A DNA stretch of 7,102 nt from contig JADGHA010000220.1 in NCBI GenBank assembly GCA_019689695.1, forward strand, positions 1 through 7,102, read 5' to 3'. This DNA is from Micromonosporaceae bacterium (lineage in GTDB: Bacteria; Actinomycetota; Actinomycetes; Mycobacteriales; Micromonosporaceae). The position numbers were made by a program, and so were the translations under genes. Position 1 is the first letter of the stretch. Every line of letters begins with the position of its first letter. Positions 1-6,079 of the stretch are shown piece after piece. The notes under the pieces are model-generated. The model did not search any database and was not told the DNA's origin. It worked only from the letters and a program-made list of their open reading frames with translations.

Positions 1-339
1 CACCCGCACCCACCCGTACTGTTCGATGTGGACCCTGGCGCGGTGGATGGCCGGCTGGGAGTCGACGAAGTGCCGGGCCAGCCGCAGCCCGAACTCCTCG
101 ATCTGGCCGATCCCGTACTCGCGAGCGAACGCGTACACCGTGTTCTTCTGGGAGTCGGTGGGCAGCACGTGCGAGTTGTCCCCGGTCAGGTGCGCCCCGG
201 CCAGGTCGCCGCCGAGGGTGATGGACACGTTCAGGTCGGTCAGTTCGTGGCGCTCGCCGTTCCGCCCGCCGTCGCGGTCCACCCGCACGATCCGGGTCTC
301 GGCCTTGCCGTACTGGTTGTCCGCCAGGACGATGCCCAT
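1..339 (-). CDS. uox: Urate oxidase (uricase), N-terminal 113 residues, cut by window edge
   Basis: Cofactor-independent urate oxidase converts urate, O2 and water to 5-hydroxyisourate and H2O2, the first committed step from urate toward allantoin. The frame is open from ATG at 339 to the left edge; the rest of the protein (usually about 300 aa) lies outside the window. Family marks are visible: the N-terminal segment with YGKAETRIVRV (Lys12 matches the conserved catalytic lysine), NVSITLGGDL, and the GDNSHVLPTDSQKNTVYAFA block, whose Thr61-Asp62 match the substrate- and oxygen-site threonine. This is followed by the family-typical FGLRLARHFV helix and an IEQYGWVRV strand. A GAGGG element overlaps the hiuH stop just upstream and can serve as ribosome binding site. 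The start lies 5 nt after the hiuH stop, so it is probably translated from the same mRNA as uraD and hiuH. Older annotations call this gene pucL. Confidence 0.95.
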   Translation of the reverse strand, partial: MGIVLADNQYGKAETRIVRVDRDGGRNGERHELTDLNVSITLGGDLAGAHLTGDNSHVLPTDSQKNTVYAFAREYGIGQIEEFGLRLARHFVDSQPAIHRARVHIEQYGWVRV

Positions 340-344
340 GACCC

Positions 345-647
345 TCAGCTCCCTTTGTAGACGGTGTAGCCGAACGGGCTCAGCAGCAGCGGCACGTGGT
401 AGTGCTGGCTCGGGTCGGTGATCCGGAAGACCACCGCGACCTCCGGGAAGAAGGCGCCGGCCGTCTCGAAGACCAGGCGGTACGAACCTGCCCGCCAGCG
501 CTCGGCCGGCACCCAGTCCCGCAACCGTCCATCATGGTCAGTGACCCCCTCGGCGAGCCGCTCGCCGCCGAGCGATTCGAGGCGCACCGGCACGCCCGCC
601 GCCGGCCCTCCCCGGGCGGTGTCGAGCACGTGCGTGCTGAGGCTCAT
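345..647 (-). CDS. hiuH: 5-hydroxyisourate hydrolase (transthyretin-related protein)
   Basis: Hydrolyses 5-hydroxyisourate, the unstable uricase product, to OHCU (2-oxo-4-hydroxy-4-carboxy-5-ureidoimidazoline). The protein is 100 aa, short but within range for bacterial members without a signal peptide. It opens with LSTHVLDTARGGPA, carries DHDGR, and ends HYHVPLLLSPFGYTVYKGS. His6, Arg41 and His84 occupy the spacing of the catalytic His/Arg/His of Bacillus PucM (known residues His14, Arg49, His105). The C-terminal tetrapeptide is YKGS instead of the usual YRGS signature, a conservative change. The ATG overlaps the uraD stop in an ATGA arrangement (644-647), so translation is probably coupled. 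The gene stops 5 nt before the uox start. Order within the operon is uraD-hiuH-uox. No signal peptide is visible, so it is likely cytoplasmic. Confidence 0.95.
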   Translation of the reverse strand: MSLSTHVLDTARGGPAAGVPVRLESLGGERLAEGVTDHDGRLRDWVPAERWRAGSYRLVFETAGAFFPEVAVVFRITDPSQHYHVPLLLSPFGYTVYKGS

Positions 648-1135
648 GACAGCAGCCGTTCCAGCCGGAGCCGGGCGATCTTGCGCAGCTCCTCCCGCAC
701 GACGTCACGCTCGGTCGCCGGGTCGTTGCCCAGGCGGGCCCGGGCCGCGGCGAGCATCTGTTCGGGCGTCCGGCCGGCCGCAAAGATCAGGAAGACGTGG
801 CCGAAGCGCTGCTCGTACGCCGAGTTCGCGGCGGCGAGCGCGGCCGCGACCTCCGCCGCCGCGGCATCCATGCCGCTCTGCTCCTGCCGGGACCAGGCCG
901 CCTCCCGGCCGGACCCGGCCGGGCGTTGCCCGATCCGTGGGTGTGCGGCCAGCGCCGCGGCGCCGCCGCCCCCGCCCCGCCGCGCGCCGGCGGCGGCCGC
1001 CGCGGCGAGCACGGCGGCCAGGTCCGGGTACGGCCGGCCGGCCGCCACCGCCCGCGCCCAAGCGGGCGCAGCGCAGCAGGCGAGCAACTCCCGCTCGGCC
1101 TGCTCCCCGGGTAGCGCGTTGAACCAGGCCAGCAT
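644..1135 (-). CDS. uraD: OHCU decarboxylase
   Basis: Decarboxylates OHCU stereospecifically to S-(+)-allantoin, closing the urate-to-allantoin segment. At 163 aa it has normal family length. Recognisable blocks are the FNALPGEQAERELLACC start, HPRIG (65-69), SRQEQSG (82-88), YEQRFGHVFLIFAAGRT (107-123), RLGNDPATERDVVREEL and a closing RKIARLRLERLL helix. His65 and Glu85 have the 20-residue spacing of the catalytic His67/Glu87 of characterised eukaryotic enzymes; an arginine of the last helix (about 157) would be the third active-site residue. Residues about 41-64 are almost only Ala/Gly/Arg, where relatives have a more ordinary helix before HPRIG. The ATG at 1135 is preceded directly by an in-frame TGA, so no upstream start exists in this frame. 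It is the first gene of the operon, with a 4-bp overlap with hiuH. A Shine-Dalgarno sequence is not obvious. Confidence 0.94.
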   Translation of the reverse strand: MLAWFNALPGEQAERELLACCAAPAWARAVAAGRPYPDLAAVLAAAAAAGARRGGGGGAAALAAHPRIGQRPAGSGREAAWSRQEQSGMDAAAAEVAAALAAANSAYEQRFGHVFLIFAAGRTPEQMLAAARARLGNDPATERDVVREELRKIARLRLERLLS

Positions 1136-1244
1136 TCATGTAGTACAGCAGCCGGCTACCCGGCGTTGAACTGGCCGGAAACCAGAAACCGGACCCGCTC
1201 CGCCGTATCGTTTTCGTAGCTTCGTACAAGCCCGGGGGGAAGGC
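1136..1244. promoter_or_regulatory. Divergent regulatory region between uraD operon and pucR
   Basis: This 109-bp gap is the only place for the promoters of both the leftward urate operon and the rightward pucR-type gene. It holds the AT-richest run of the area (about 1205-1228). Two paired short direct repeats are visible: TTCGTA at 1213-1218 and 1221-1226, and GAAACC at 1178-1183 and 1185-1190. They could be regulator half-sites, but this is inference; I see no confident -35/-10 pair. The purine-rich GGGGGGAAGG at about 1234-1243 just before ATG 1245 is a good ribosome binding site for pucR. Confidence 0.45.
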
Positions 1245-2657
1245 ATGCTGCTGCGCGACGTCCTGCACTCCGCCGGGCTGTCACTGACCCTGCTCACCGG
1301 CGAGGACCGCCTCGACCAGCCGGTGCGCCGGGTCTACACCACCGACCTGCTCGACCCGCGGCGCTACCTTGCCCAAGGTGATCTGGTGCTCAGCGGACTG
1401 ATGTGGCGACGCACCCCGGCCGACAGCGAGACCTTCGTGGCCGCGCTCGCGCAGGCCCAGGTCACCGCGCTCGGCGCCGGCGAGGCGGCGTACGGTTCGG
1501 TGCCCGCGGACCTGGTGGAGGCGTGCCGCCGCTACCGGGTACCGCTGTTCGCCGTCCCGGTCCAGGTGTCGTTCCGGTCGATCATCGACGCGATCACCGG
1601 CCGGCACCGCGCCCTGGTGGCCGCGCTGGCCGGCGGCGCCGGCCTCGCCGACCTGCTCCCGCGGGTCGCCGCCGACCTGGGCGCGTGCTGCTGGGTGCTC
1701 TCCCCCACCGGGCGTCTGGTCGCCGGGGACCGCCCCGCGCCGGACGGTCTCGCCTCCGCGTACCTGCGCGGCGAGCGGGTGCACCAGGGGTGCTCCCTGC
1801 ACGCAACCGGCGCGGCGTCGCGGCTCACCGGCTGGTTCGTGGCCTGCGCGCCCCCACAGCCCGACGAGTCGGTGGCCGAACTGCTCACCCTGGTCGCCCT
1901 GGAACGGGCTCAACACGACCAGGCGGTACGGGTGGAGCGGCGGCTCGCCGCCGAACTGCTGCGCCTGGTCGCCCGCGACGCCGACCCGGTCGACCTGGCG
2001 GCCGGGCTACGCTCCTGCGGGCTGTCCCCGGACGGGACGTTCCTGGTCGTGGTGACCCGCTTCGGCACGGCGGCCGACGCCATCCTCGACGAGATCGTCC
2101 GTCCGCTCGCCCCCTCCACCGCGGTAGCCGATGTGGATGGTGAGGCGATCGCGGTGCTGCCGGCGGACGGCGACCTGGTCGGCGCGGTTCGCGCGGGCGT
2201 ACGGTCGCTGGAGCCCGGCCTGGGCACGGCCCGGCTGGTGGTCGGGGTGAGCGAGCCGGCGACCGGCGCCGCTGCCCTGCCCGCCGCGCTCGTGCAGGCG
2301 CGCCACGCCCGCGAGTACGCCGCGTCGCGGGACGGACCGGCAGTGGTGGTCTCCGCCGGCGAGCTGGCCTCGCACGTGCTGCTGCTCGCCGGGGTGCCGG
2401 CCGCCACGCGCCAATCCTTCCAGAGCCGGCTGCTCGGCCCGCTGGTCGACTACGACCGCGCCCACGGCGCCGACCTGGTCCGCACGCTGGACACGTTCCT
2501 GGCCTGCTCCGGTTCGTGGACCCGGTGCGCGGCCGAGCTGCACCTGCACGTCAACACCCTGCGCTACCGGATCAGCCGCATCGAGCAGCTCACCGGCCGC
2601 GACCTGAGCCGCTTCGCCGACCGGGTCGACTTCTTCCTGGCCCTGCGCCTGGGCTGA
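1245..2657 (+). CDS. pucR: PucR-family transcriptional regulator of purine catabolism
   Basis: A 470-aa cytoplasmic DNA-binding regulator. Residues about 3-122 form the N-terminal PucR ligand-sensing domain (LLRDVLHSAGLSLTLLTG, then DLLDPRRYLAQGDLVLSGLMW, ending in VPVQVSFRSIIDAIT). The central part, about 130-390, includes a CdaR-like GGDEF-related region. The last 60 residues hold the PucR C-terminal helix-turn-helix, with CAAELHLHVNTLRYRISRIEQLTG about 427-450. The start ATG has a strong purine-rich ribosome binding site a few bases upstream. The gene is divergent from uraD-hiuH-uox, the usual layout for a regulator acting on its neighbour. The ligand is not readable from sequence; a purine or ureide intermediate is the natural guess. 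Whether it activates or represses is also open. The symbol is given by family and context; B. subtilis PucR is a relative with the same domain types, not a proven ortholog. Confidence 0.9.
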   Translation: MLLRDVLHSAGLSLTLLTGEDRLDQPVRRVYTTDLLDPRRYLAQGDLVLSGLMWRRTPADSETFVAALAQAQVTALGAGEAAYGSVPADLVEACRRYRVPLFAVPVQVSFRSIIDAITGRHRALVAALAGGAGLADLLPRVAADLGACCWVLSPTGRLVAGDRPAPDGLASAYLRGERVHQGCSLHATGAASRLTGWFVACAPPQPDESVAELLTLVALERAQHDQAVRVERRLAAELLRLVARDADPVDLAAGLRSCGLSPDGTFLVVVTRFGTAADAILDEIVRPLAPSTAVADVDGEAIAVLPADGDLVGAVRAGVRSLEPGLGTARLVVGVSEPATGAAALPAALVQARHAREYAASRDGPAVVVSAGELASHVLLLAGVPAATRQSFQSRLLGPLVDYDRAHGADLVRTLDTFLACSGSWTRCAAELHLHVNTLRYRISRIEQLTGRDLSRFADRVDFFLALRLG

Positions 2658-2697
2658 CTTCCGCGCGAGTCGTGGCGGGTGCATGACGCATCGACCG

Positions 2698-3261
2698 TCA
2701 CCGGGCGGGCGGGGTGTCCAGGTCGGCGTCGTCGGCCACGTCGCCACACTGAACAATCTGGACAGCGTCGGCGTGGCGGGCCAGGTACGACCGGGCGCCC
2801 TGATCGCCGACCGCCAGCCGGACGATGCCCGCCCAGTGGTCGCGGCCGAGCAGGACGGGGTGTCCGCGCCGCTCGCCGTACCCGGCCATGGCGAGCGCCG
2901 CGGGCTCGGCGAGCGCGGCGAGCCGGCGTACCGCTTGCGGTGAGATCCCCGGGGTGTCGACGAGCTGGACGACGGCGGCGGAAGCGTCGGTGCCGGCGAG
3001 GGCGGCCAGGCCGGCGCGCAGCGACGAGCCCATGCCACTGGGCCAGTCGGGGTTGTCGACCAGGGTCACCTCGCCCAACCGGGCCTGCGCCCGGACTTCG
3101 TCGGAGGCCGCGCCGAGCACCACGACGATCGGGGCGCAGCCGGCCTCGCGCAGCACGTCCACGGCCCGCTCCACCAGGAGGCGGCCGTCGTAGCGGACCA
3201 GCGCCTTGGGGCCGCCGTACCGGCGCCCTGCGCCCGCCGCGAGGACCAGCCCGCCGACCAT
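2698..3261 (-). CDS. MocA-like molybdenum cofactor nucleotidyltransferase (NTP_transf_3)
   Basis: A 187-aa single-domain nucleotidyltransferase of the MobA/MocA superfamily. MocA-type enzymes transfer CMP from CTP to molybdopterin to make the dinucleotide cofactor for xanthine-dehydrogenase-type hydroxylases. Visible motifs: the nucleotide-binding loop LAAGAGRRYGGPKAL (7-21), NPDWPSGMGSSLRAG (70-84, characteristic of the MocA branch), the metal-binding LVDTPG with Asp102, GHPVLLGRDHW and a late GDQGAR. I prefer ATG at 3261: it starts right at the conserved first strand (MVGGLVLAAG) and has AGGGTGGGG just upstream as ribosome binding site. An ATG at 3339 in the same frame would only add 26 unconserved residues. 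It converges on pucR with 40 bp between stops. The urate locus beside it suggests service to a xanthine dehydrogenase outside the window. A sugar-phosphate nucleotidyltransferase is less likely given the SSLRAG and GHPV motifs. Confidence 0.85.
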   Translation of the reverse strand: MVGGLVLAAGAGRRYGGPKALVRYDGRLLVERAVDVLREAGCAPIVVVLGAASDEVRAQARLGEVTLVDNPDWPSGMGSSLRAGLAALAGTDASAAVVQLVDTPGISPQAVRRLAALAEPAALAMAGYGERRGHPVLLGRDHWAGIVRLAVGDQGARSYLARHADAVQIVQCGDVADDADLDTPPAR

Positions 3262-3322
3262 GCCCCACCCTACCGCCGACCCTGTGCGTCGCGATCGACG
3301 CGTCGGGGTGCCACCGGCCCTA

Positions 3323-3511
3323 CTACCTGCGTCGGCCACGCCGCCAGTCGCGCACCATCAGGGCCAGCAACACCACGAGAGCGATTGCGATCAGGCACAG
3401 CACGCCCTCCCCGGTGAACTGCGGTCGGCGGTCGTCCAGCGGCGGGTCGGACGCGAGCGGCCCAAGCCCGCCGGTCGTCAGCAACCGGAGCGAAGGCACG
3501 CCCCACATCAT
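3323..3511 (-). CDS. Small single-helix membrane protein, function unknown
   Basis: A 62-aa frame. I do not recognise its family. Residues about 38-53 (LCLIAIALVVLLALMV) form one clear transmembrane helix, followed by the strongly basic tail RDWRRGRRR, which would sit in the cytoplasm by the positive-inside rule. The preceding 35 residues (about 1-35) are Pro/Gly/Asp-rich and would be outside. Third codon positions are nearly all G or C, as in the neighbouring genes, which supports real coding. Two adjacent ATG codons (3511 and 3508) are possible starts; neither has a strong Shine-Dalgarno. The gene lies 61 bp upstream of the MocA-like gene on the same strand and is divergent from the DUF6232-like gene. 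No functional link to either can be claimed. Confidence 0.6.
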   Translation of the reverse strand: MMWGVPSLRLLTTGGLGPLASDPPLDDRRPQFTGEGVLCLIAIALVVLLALMVRDWRRGRRR

Positions 3512-3566
3512 CGGCCACTGTCGCTGGCTTGCGCAGGGATTCTATGAATAAGTCGGGGGTACGAAG

Positions 3567-4019
3567 ATGCAACCGGACCGCGAGCGCGTGCTGTACGAGG
3601 GCCGGTCTGCGCGCTCCGGCATGTGGATCCGCGTGACCACCCGCTGGTGCGTGGTGGGCGAGGACCACTACCCGGTCGCCGAGCTGACCCTGGTCGGCTC
3701 CGCCCGCGGCGAGCGGGACCTGTTCCGCGCCCGCAAGGCGGCCGGCTTGGTGGTCGTCCTGGCCGTCCTGGTGGTCGCGGCCGTGGCCATCCGCAGCGGA
3801 CGGACCCGGGAGATCTGGACCGCACTCGGCGTCACCGTCGCCGCGACCGCCGCGGTCACCGCACTGCCCGGCGCGCTCGGCCGCTTCCTGCGCCGCACCT
3901 ACCAGATCTGGGCGATCTACCGCGGCGCCCATGTCCTGCTGTTCGACACCGCGGACCAGGAGCAGTACGGCCAGGTGGCCCGGGCGCTCATCCGCGCCCG
4001 GGAACTCACCCTCGGCTGA
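3567..4019 (+). CDS. Two-helix membrane protein, DUF6232-like
   Basis: A 150-aa protein without known function. The N-terminal about 50 residues are soluble and contain WIRVTTRWCVVGEDHYPVAELTLV, a strand-rich segment. Two hydrophobic helices follow, about 57-75 (AAGLVVVLAVLVVAAVAI) and about 84-103, separated by a short basic turn (RSGRTRE). The C-terminal segment has YQIWAIYRGAHVLLFDTADQEQYGQVARALIRARE. This layout (VR.T.RW.VVG..YP.AEL at the front, YRG..V.LF...D...FGQVARAL.RA at the back) resembles DUF6232 proteins of actinomycetes as I recall them; a profile search would settle it. GGGGG at 3555-3559 lies 7 nt before the ATG and is a good ribosome binding site. The stop overlaps the end of the convergent glycosyltransferase gene by 14 bp. 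Confidence 0.8.
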   Translation: MQPDRERVLYEGRSARSGMWIRVTTRWCVVGEDHYPVAELTLVGSARGERDLFRARKAAGLVVVLAVLVVAAVAIRSGRTREIWTALGVTVAATAAVTALPGALGRFLRRTYQIWAIYRGAHVLLFDTADQEQYGQVARALIRARELTLG

Positions 4020-5154
4020 GCCGGTCCGGCGAGTAGGTGCGGCCCTTCCACGCCGCGCCGCGCCCGCGGTAGTGCTGCACCGCCGAGTCCACGGTCATCG
4101 CCAGGTACAGCATGGCGGTGAACGGCAGCAGCAGCGCGGCCACCAGCGGCTGCCGGTAGTAGCGCAGCATCGGCATGTACAGCAACGCCATCAGCAGCCA
4201 CGCCGCGGCGCCCAGAGCGAGCAGGCCGGGGCGCGCCAGCACTGCACCGGTCACAGTGGTCACCGGTGGGACTCCGAACACCAGGGCCAGGCCCAGCACC
4301 GTGCCGGCCAGCAGCAGGACCGAGTGGCGCAGCTGGGCGTACGCGCTGCGGGAGACCATCAGCCACAGCGAGGCCAGGGTCGGGTACGGGCGGACGCTGT
4401 CCACCCGGTCGGCCAGGCCGAGGTAGGTGCGGGAGCCGGAGCGCTTGAGCAGGCGGGCGAGCGCGACGTCGTCGATGACCGCGCCCCGGATGGCGGCGAC
4501 TCCTCCGGCCCGGTCCAGCGCGGTCCGGCGCACCAGGCAGCAGCCACCGGCCGCGGCAGCGGTCCTCGCCCCCGGCCGGTTGCTCCACCGGAACGGGTAG
4601 AGCAGGGCGAAGAAGAAGACGAACGCCGGGACGACCAGCCGCTCCCAACCGGTGCGCACGCGGAGCCTGGCCATCTGTGAGACCACGTCCAGCCGGTGGC
4701 CGACGGCGGCCCGGACGAGCACGGTGAGCGAGTCGGCGCGGTGTGCGATGTCGGCGTCGGTGAAGAGCAGGAATTCCGCCTCGCCAGCGGCCTGCACACC
4801 GGCGTGCACCGCCCACAGCTTCCCGGTCCAGCCGGGTTCCGGCGGCCCGGGCCGCACCACCGTCACCCGTTCGCTGATCCGCGCGGCCAGCTCACCGGTG
4901 CCGTCGGTCGAGTCGTCGTCGACAAGGATCACCCGTACCGGCCCCGGGTAGTCCTGGTTCACCAGCGTGGGCAGGGTCGCCGGCAGCACCTCGACCTCGT
5001 TGCGGGCGGGCACCACGACCGCCACGCGCGGCCAGCGGTCCGGATCGGGGGCGTCCGGCAGCCGGACGTCGGTACGCCAGAACATGCCGCGCCCCAGCGC
5101 CAACCAGACCCAGACCACCAGGGCCAGCCCGGCCAGAAAGACAAGCACCGACAC
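4006..5154 (-). CDS. HpnB-like membrane glycosyltransferase, family 2
   Basis: A 382-aa inverting GT-A glycosyltransferase anchored in the membrane. Helix 1 is at residues 3-20. The GT2 domain follows: VAVVVPARNEVEVLPATL (44-61), VDDDSTDGT (78-86), GWTGKLWAVHAGVQ (108-121), the metal-binding TDADI (132-136), AAGGCCLVRR (201-210) and IDDVALA (227-233, where the second Asp is the likely base). About three further hydrophobic segments fill 276-355, and the end reads YRGRGAAWKGRTY. These motifs, notably GWTGKLWA, AFVFFFALLYPF, AAGGC.LV and the WKGR tail, match the hopene-associated HpnB type as I know it. The HpnB reaction and substrate are not established; it is found near hopanoid genes, none of which is in this window. 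The start is GTG at 5154, with an in-frame TGA three codons upstream; GTG 5148 is an alternative. No clear ribosome binding site. Divergent from the oxidoreductase at 5221. Confidence 0.87.
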   Translation of the reverse strand: MSVLVFLAGLALVVWVWLALGRGMFWRTDVRLPDAPDPDRWPRVAVVVPARNEVEVLPATLPTLVNQDYPGPVRVILVDDDSTDGTGELAARISERVTVVRPGPPEPGWTGKLWAVHAGVQAAGEAEFLLFTDADIAHRADSLTVLVRAAVGHRLDVVSQMARLRVRTGWERLVVPAFVFFFALLYPFRWSNRPGARTAAAAGGCCLVRRTALDRAGGVAAIRGAVIDDVALARLLKRSGSRTYLGLADRVDSVRPYPTLASLWLMVSRSAYAQLRHSVLLLAGTVLGLALVFGVPPVTTVTGAVLARPGLLALGAAAWLLMALLYMPMLRYYRQPLVAALLLPFTAMLYLAMTVDSAVQHYRGRGAAWKGRTYSPDRLSRG

Positions 5155-5220
5155 AGCTTGTCAGACGGATCACACATCGATGGCATGCGCCCCGGGGACC
5201 CGGCCGGGTAAGCAGATCAG
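5155..5220. promoter_or_regulatory. Divergent intergenic region with a perfect 12-bp palindrome
   Basis: This 66-bp gap separates the GTG of the leftward glycosyltransferase from the ATG of the rightward oxidoreductase, so both promoters should lie in or near it. It contains the perfect palindrome ACCCGGCCGGGT (5198-5209), directly preceded by the self-complementary CCCCGGGG (5190-5197), and further left ATCGAT and GCATGC. The 12-bp palindrome lies 11 nt before the oxidoreductase start and could be an operator or a small 5' hairpin. In DNA this rich in G and C such palindromes also arise by chance. Confidence 0.35.
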
Positions 5221-6072
5221 ATGGACATCGGTATCGGTCTTCCCAACACCCTCGACGCGGACGGGGCCACCGTCGTCGCCTGGGCCCGCCGCGCAGAGGA
5301 GCGTGGCTTCCGGTCGCTGGCCACGATCGACCGGATCGTCTACCCGACCTACGATTCGCTGACCTCGCTCGCCGTCGCCGCCGGGGCCACCTCACGGATC
5401 GGCCTGCTCACCGACATCCTGCTCACGCCGCTGTACCCGCCGGTGTGGCTGGCCAAGGCGAGCGCGAGCCTGCACGCCACGTCCGGCGGCCGGCTGACCC
5501 TGGGCCTCGGTGTGGGCAGCCGGCCGGACGACTTCGCCGCGATGCAGCGGGACATGGCGCAGCGGGGGAAGCTGATGGACCAGGCGCTGGACCTGCTGGA
5601 GCGGGCCTGGGCGGGCGAGGGCGTGACCGGCGGATTCCCGGTGGTGCCGGGTGCGGCGGCCGGCAGCAAGGTGCCGGTACTCATCGGAGGCACCACAGAC
5701 GCGGCCGTGCGGCGGACCGTGCGCTACGGCGACGGATGGACCGCCGGCGGCGGCGGTCCGCAGGCCGCCGGGCCGATGGTGGAGAAGATCCGCCGGGCCT
5801 GGCGCGAGGCCGGCCGCGAGGACGAGCCGCGCTTCGCCGCGCTGGTCTACTTCGGACTCGGTGACGAGAAGGCGTCGCGCGCCTCGTTGCACAAGTACTA
5901 CGGGTTCCTCGGCGAGTGGGCGGACACCATCGCCGACAGCGCGATCCGCACGCCCCAGGCGGCCAGGAACGCGACCCGTACCTATGCCGGCGTGGGGGTG
6001 ACCGAGCTGGTCTTCATCCCGACCGTGCCGTCGCTGGACGAGGTGGACCGCTTGGCCGACGCCGTCCTGTGA
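5221..6072 (+). CDS. LLM-class flavin-dependent oxidoreductase, probably F420-dependent
   Basis: A 283-aa luciferase-like monooxygenase-fold (TIM barrel) enzyme. It starts MDIGIGLPNT, the usual first strand, followed by WARRAEERGFRSLATIDR. Next comes TSRIGLLTDILLTPLYPPVWLAKASASLHATSGGRLTLGLGVGSRPDDF (58-105), the hallmark block in which GGRLTLGLGVG helps hold the cofactor phosphate. Residues 152-174 (PVLIGGTTDAAVRRTVRYGDGW) form the second conserved block. Actinomycetes carry many such paralogs, most using F420 rather than FMN; the cofactor and substrate cannot be read here. Length is typical of the shorter TIGR03619-like or related LLM subfamilies. ATG 5221 agrees with the conserved first strand, though the ribosome binding site is weak (AAGCAGA region). 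It appears to be a single-gene unit, closed by the strong hairpin 6080-6133 directly after its stop. Confidence 0.9.
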   Translation: MDIGIGLPNTLDADGATVVAWARRAEERGFRSLATIDRIVYPTYDSLTSLAVAAGATSRIGLLTDILLTPLYPPVWLAKASASLHATSGGRLTLGLGVGSRPDDFAAMQRDMAQRGKLMDQALDLLERAWAGEGVTGGFPVVPGAAAGSKVPVLIGGTTDAAVRRTVRYGDGWTAGGGGPQAAGPMVEKIRRAWREAGREDEPRFAALVYFGLGDEKASRASLHKYYGFLGEWADTIADSAIRTPQAARNATRTYAGVGVTELVFIPTVPSLDEVDRLADAVL

Positions 6073-6079
6073 GACCCGG

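Noticed and set aside
1220..1227. The 8-mer CTTCGTAC before pucR reappears on the other strand at 3559-3566 before the DUF6232-like gene, suggesting a shared operator.
   Set aside because: Eight bases matching once in 7 kb on either strand is expected by chance, and at 3559 it overlaps the ribosome binding site spacer.
705..1268. Open frame on the minus strand across the divergent region into uraD in another frame.
   Set aside because: It is a shifted reading of uraD, whose own frame carries all the catalytic motifs. The shifted frame is Arg/Gly/Ala low complexity.
2658..2697. A bidirectional terminator in the 40-bp gap between the convergent pucR and MocA-like genes.
   Set aside because: I could find only a trivial inverted repeat (TGC/GCA) in the gap and no T-run, so a terminator is not supported.
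2007..3038. Long open frame on the minus strand running antisense through pucR and into the MocA-like gene.
   Set aside because: It has no recognisable domain, is rich in Arg/Pro/Gly/Ala, and lies over two well-supported genes. GC-rich DNA keeps antisense frames open.
3262..3339. An extended N-terminus of the MocA-like protein starting at ATG 3339.
   Set aside because: It would add 26 unconserved residues before the first strand. ATG 3261 has a good ribosome binding site and begins at the conserved MVGGLVLAAG.
3512..3566. Promoter elements in the 55-bp gap between the small membrane protein and the DUF6232-like gene (TAGAAT on the minus strand, TATGAA on the plus strand).
   Set aside because: The region is relatively AT-rich and probably holds promoters, but no -35 box at a proper distance accompanies either hexamer, so no specific promoter is called.
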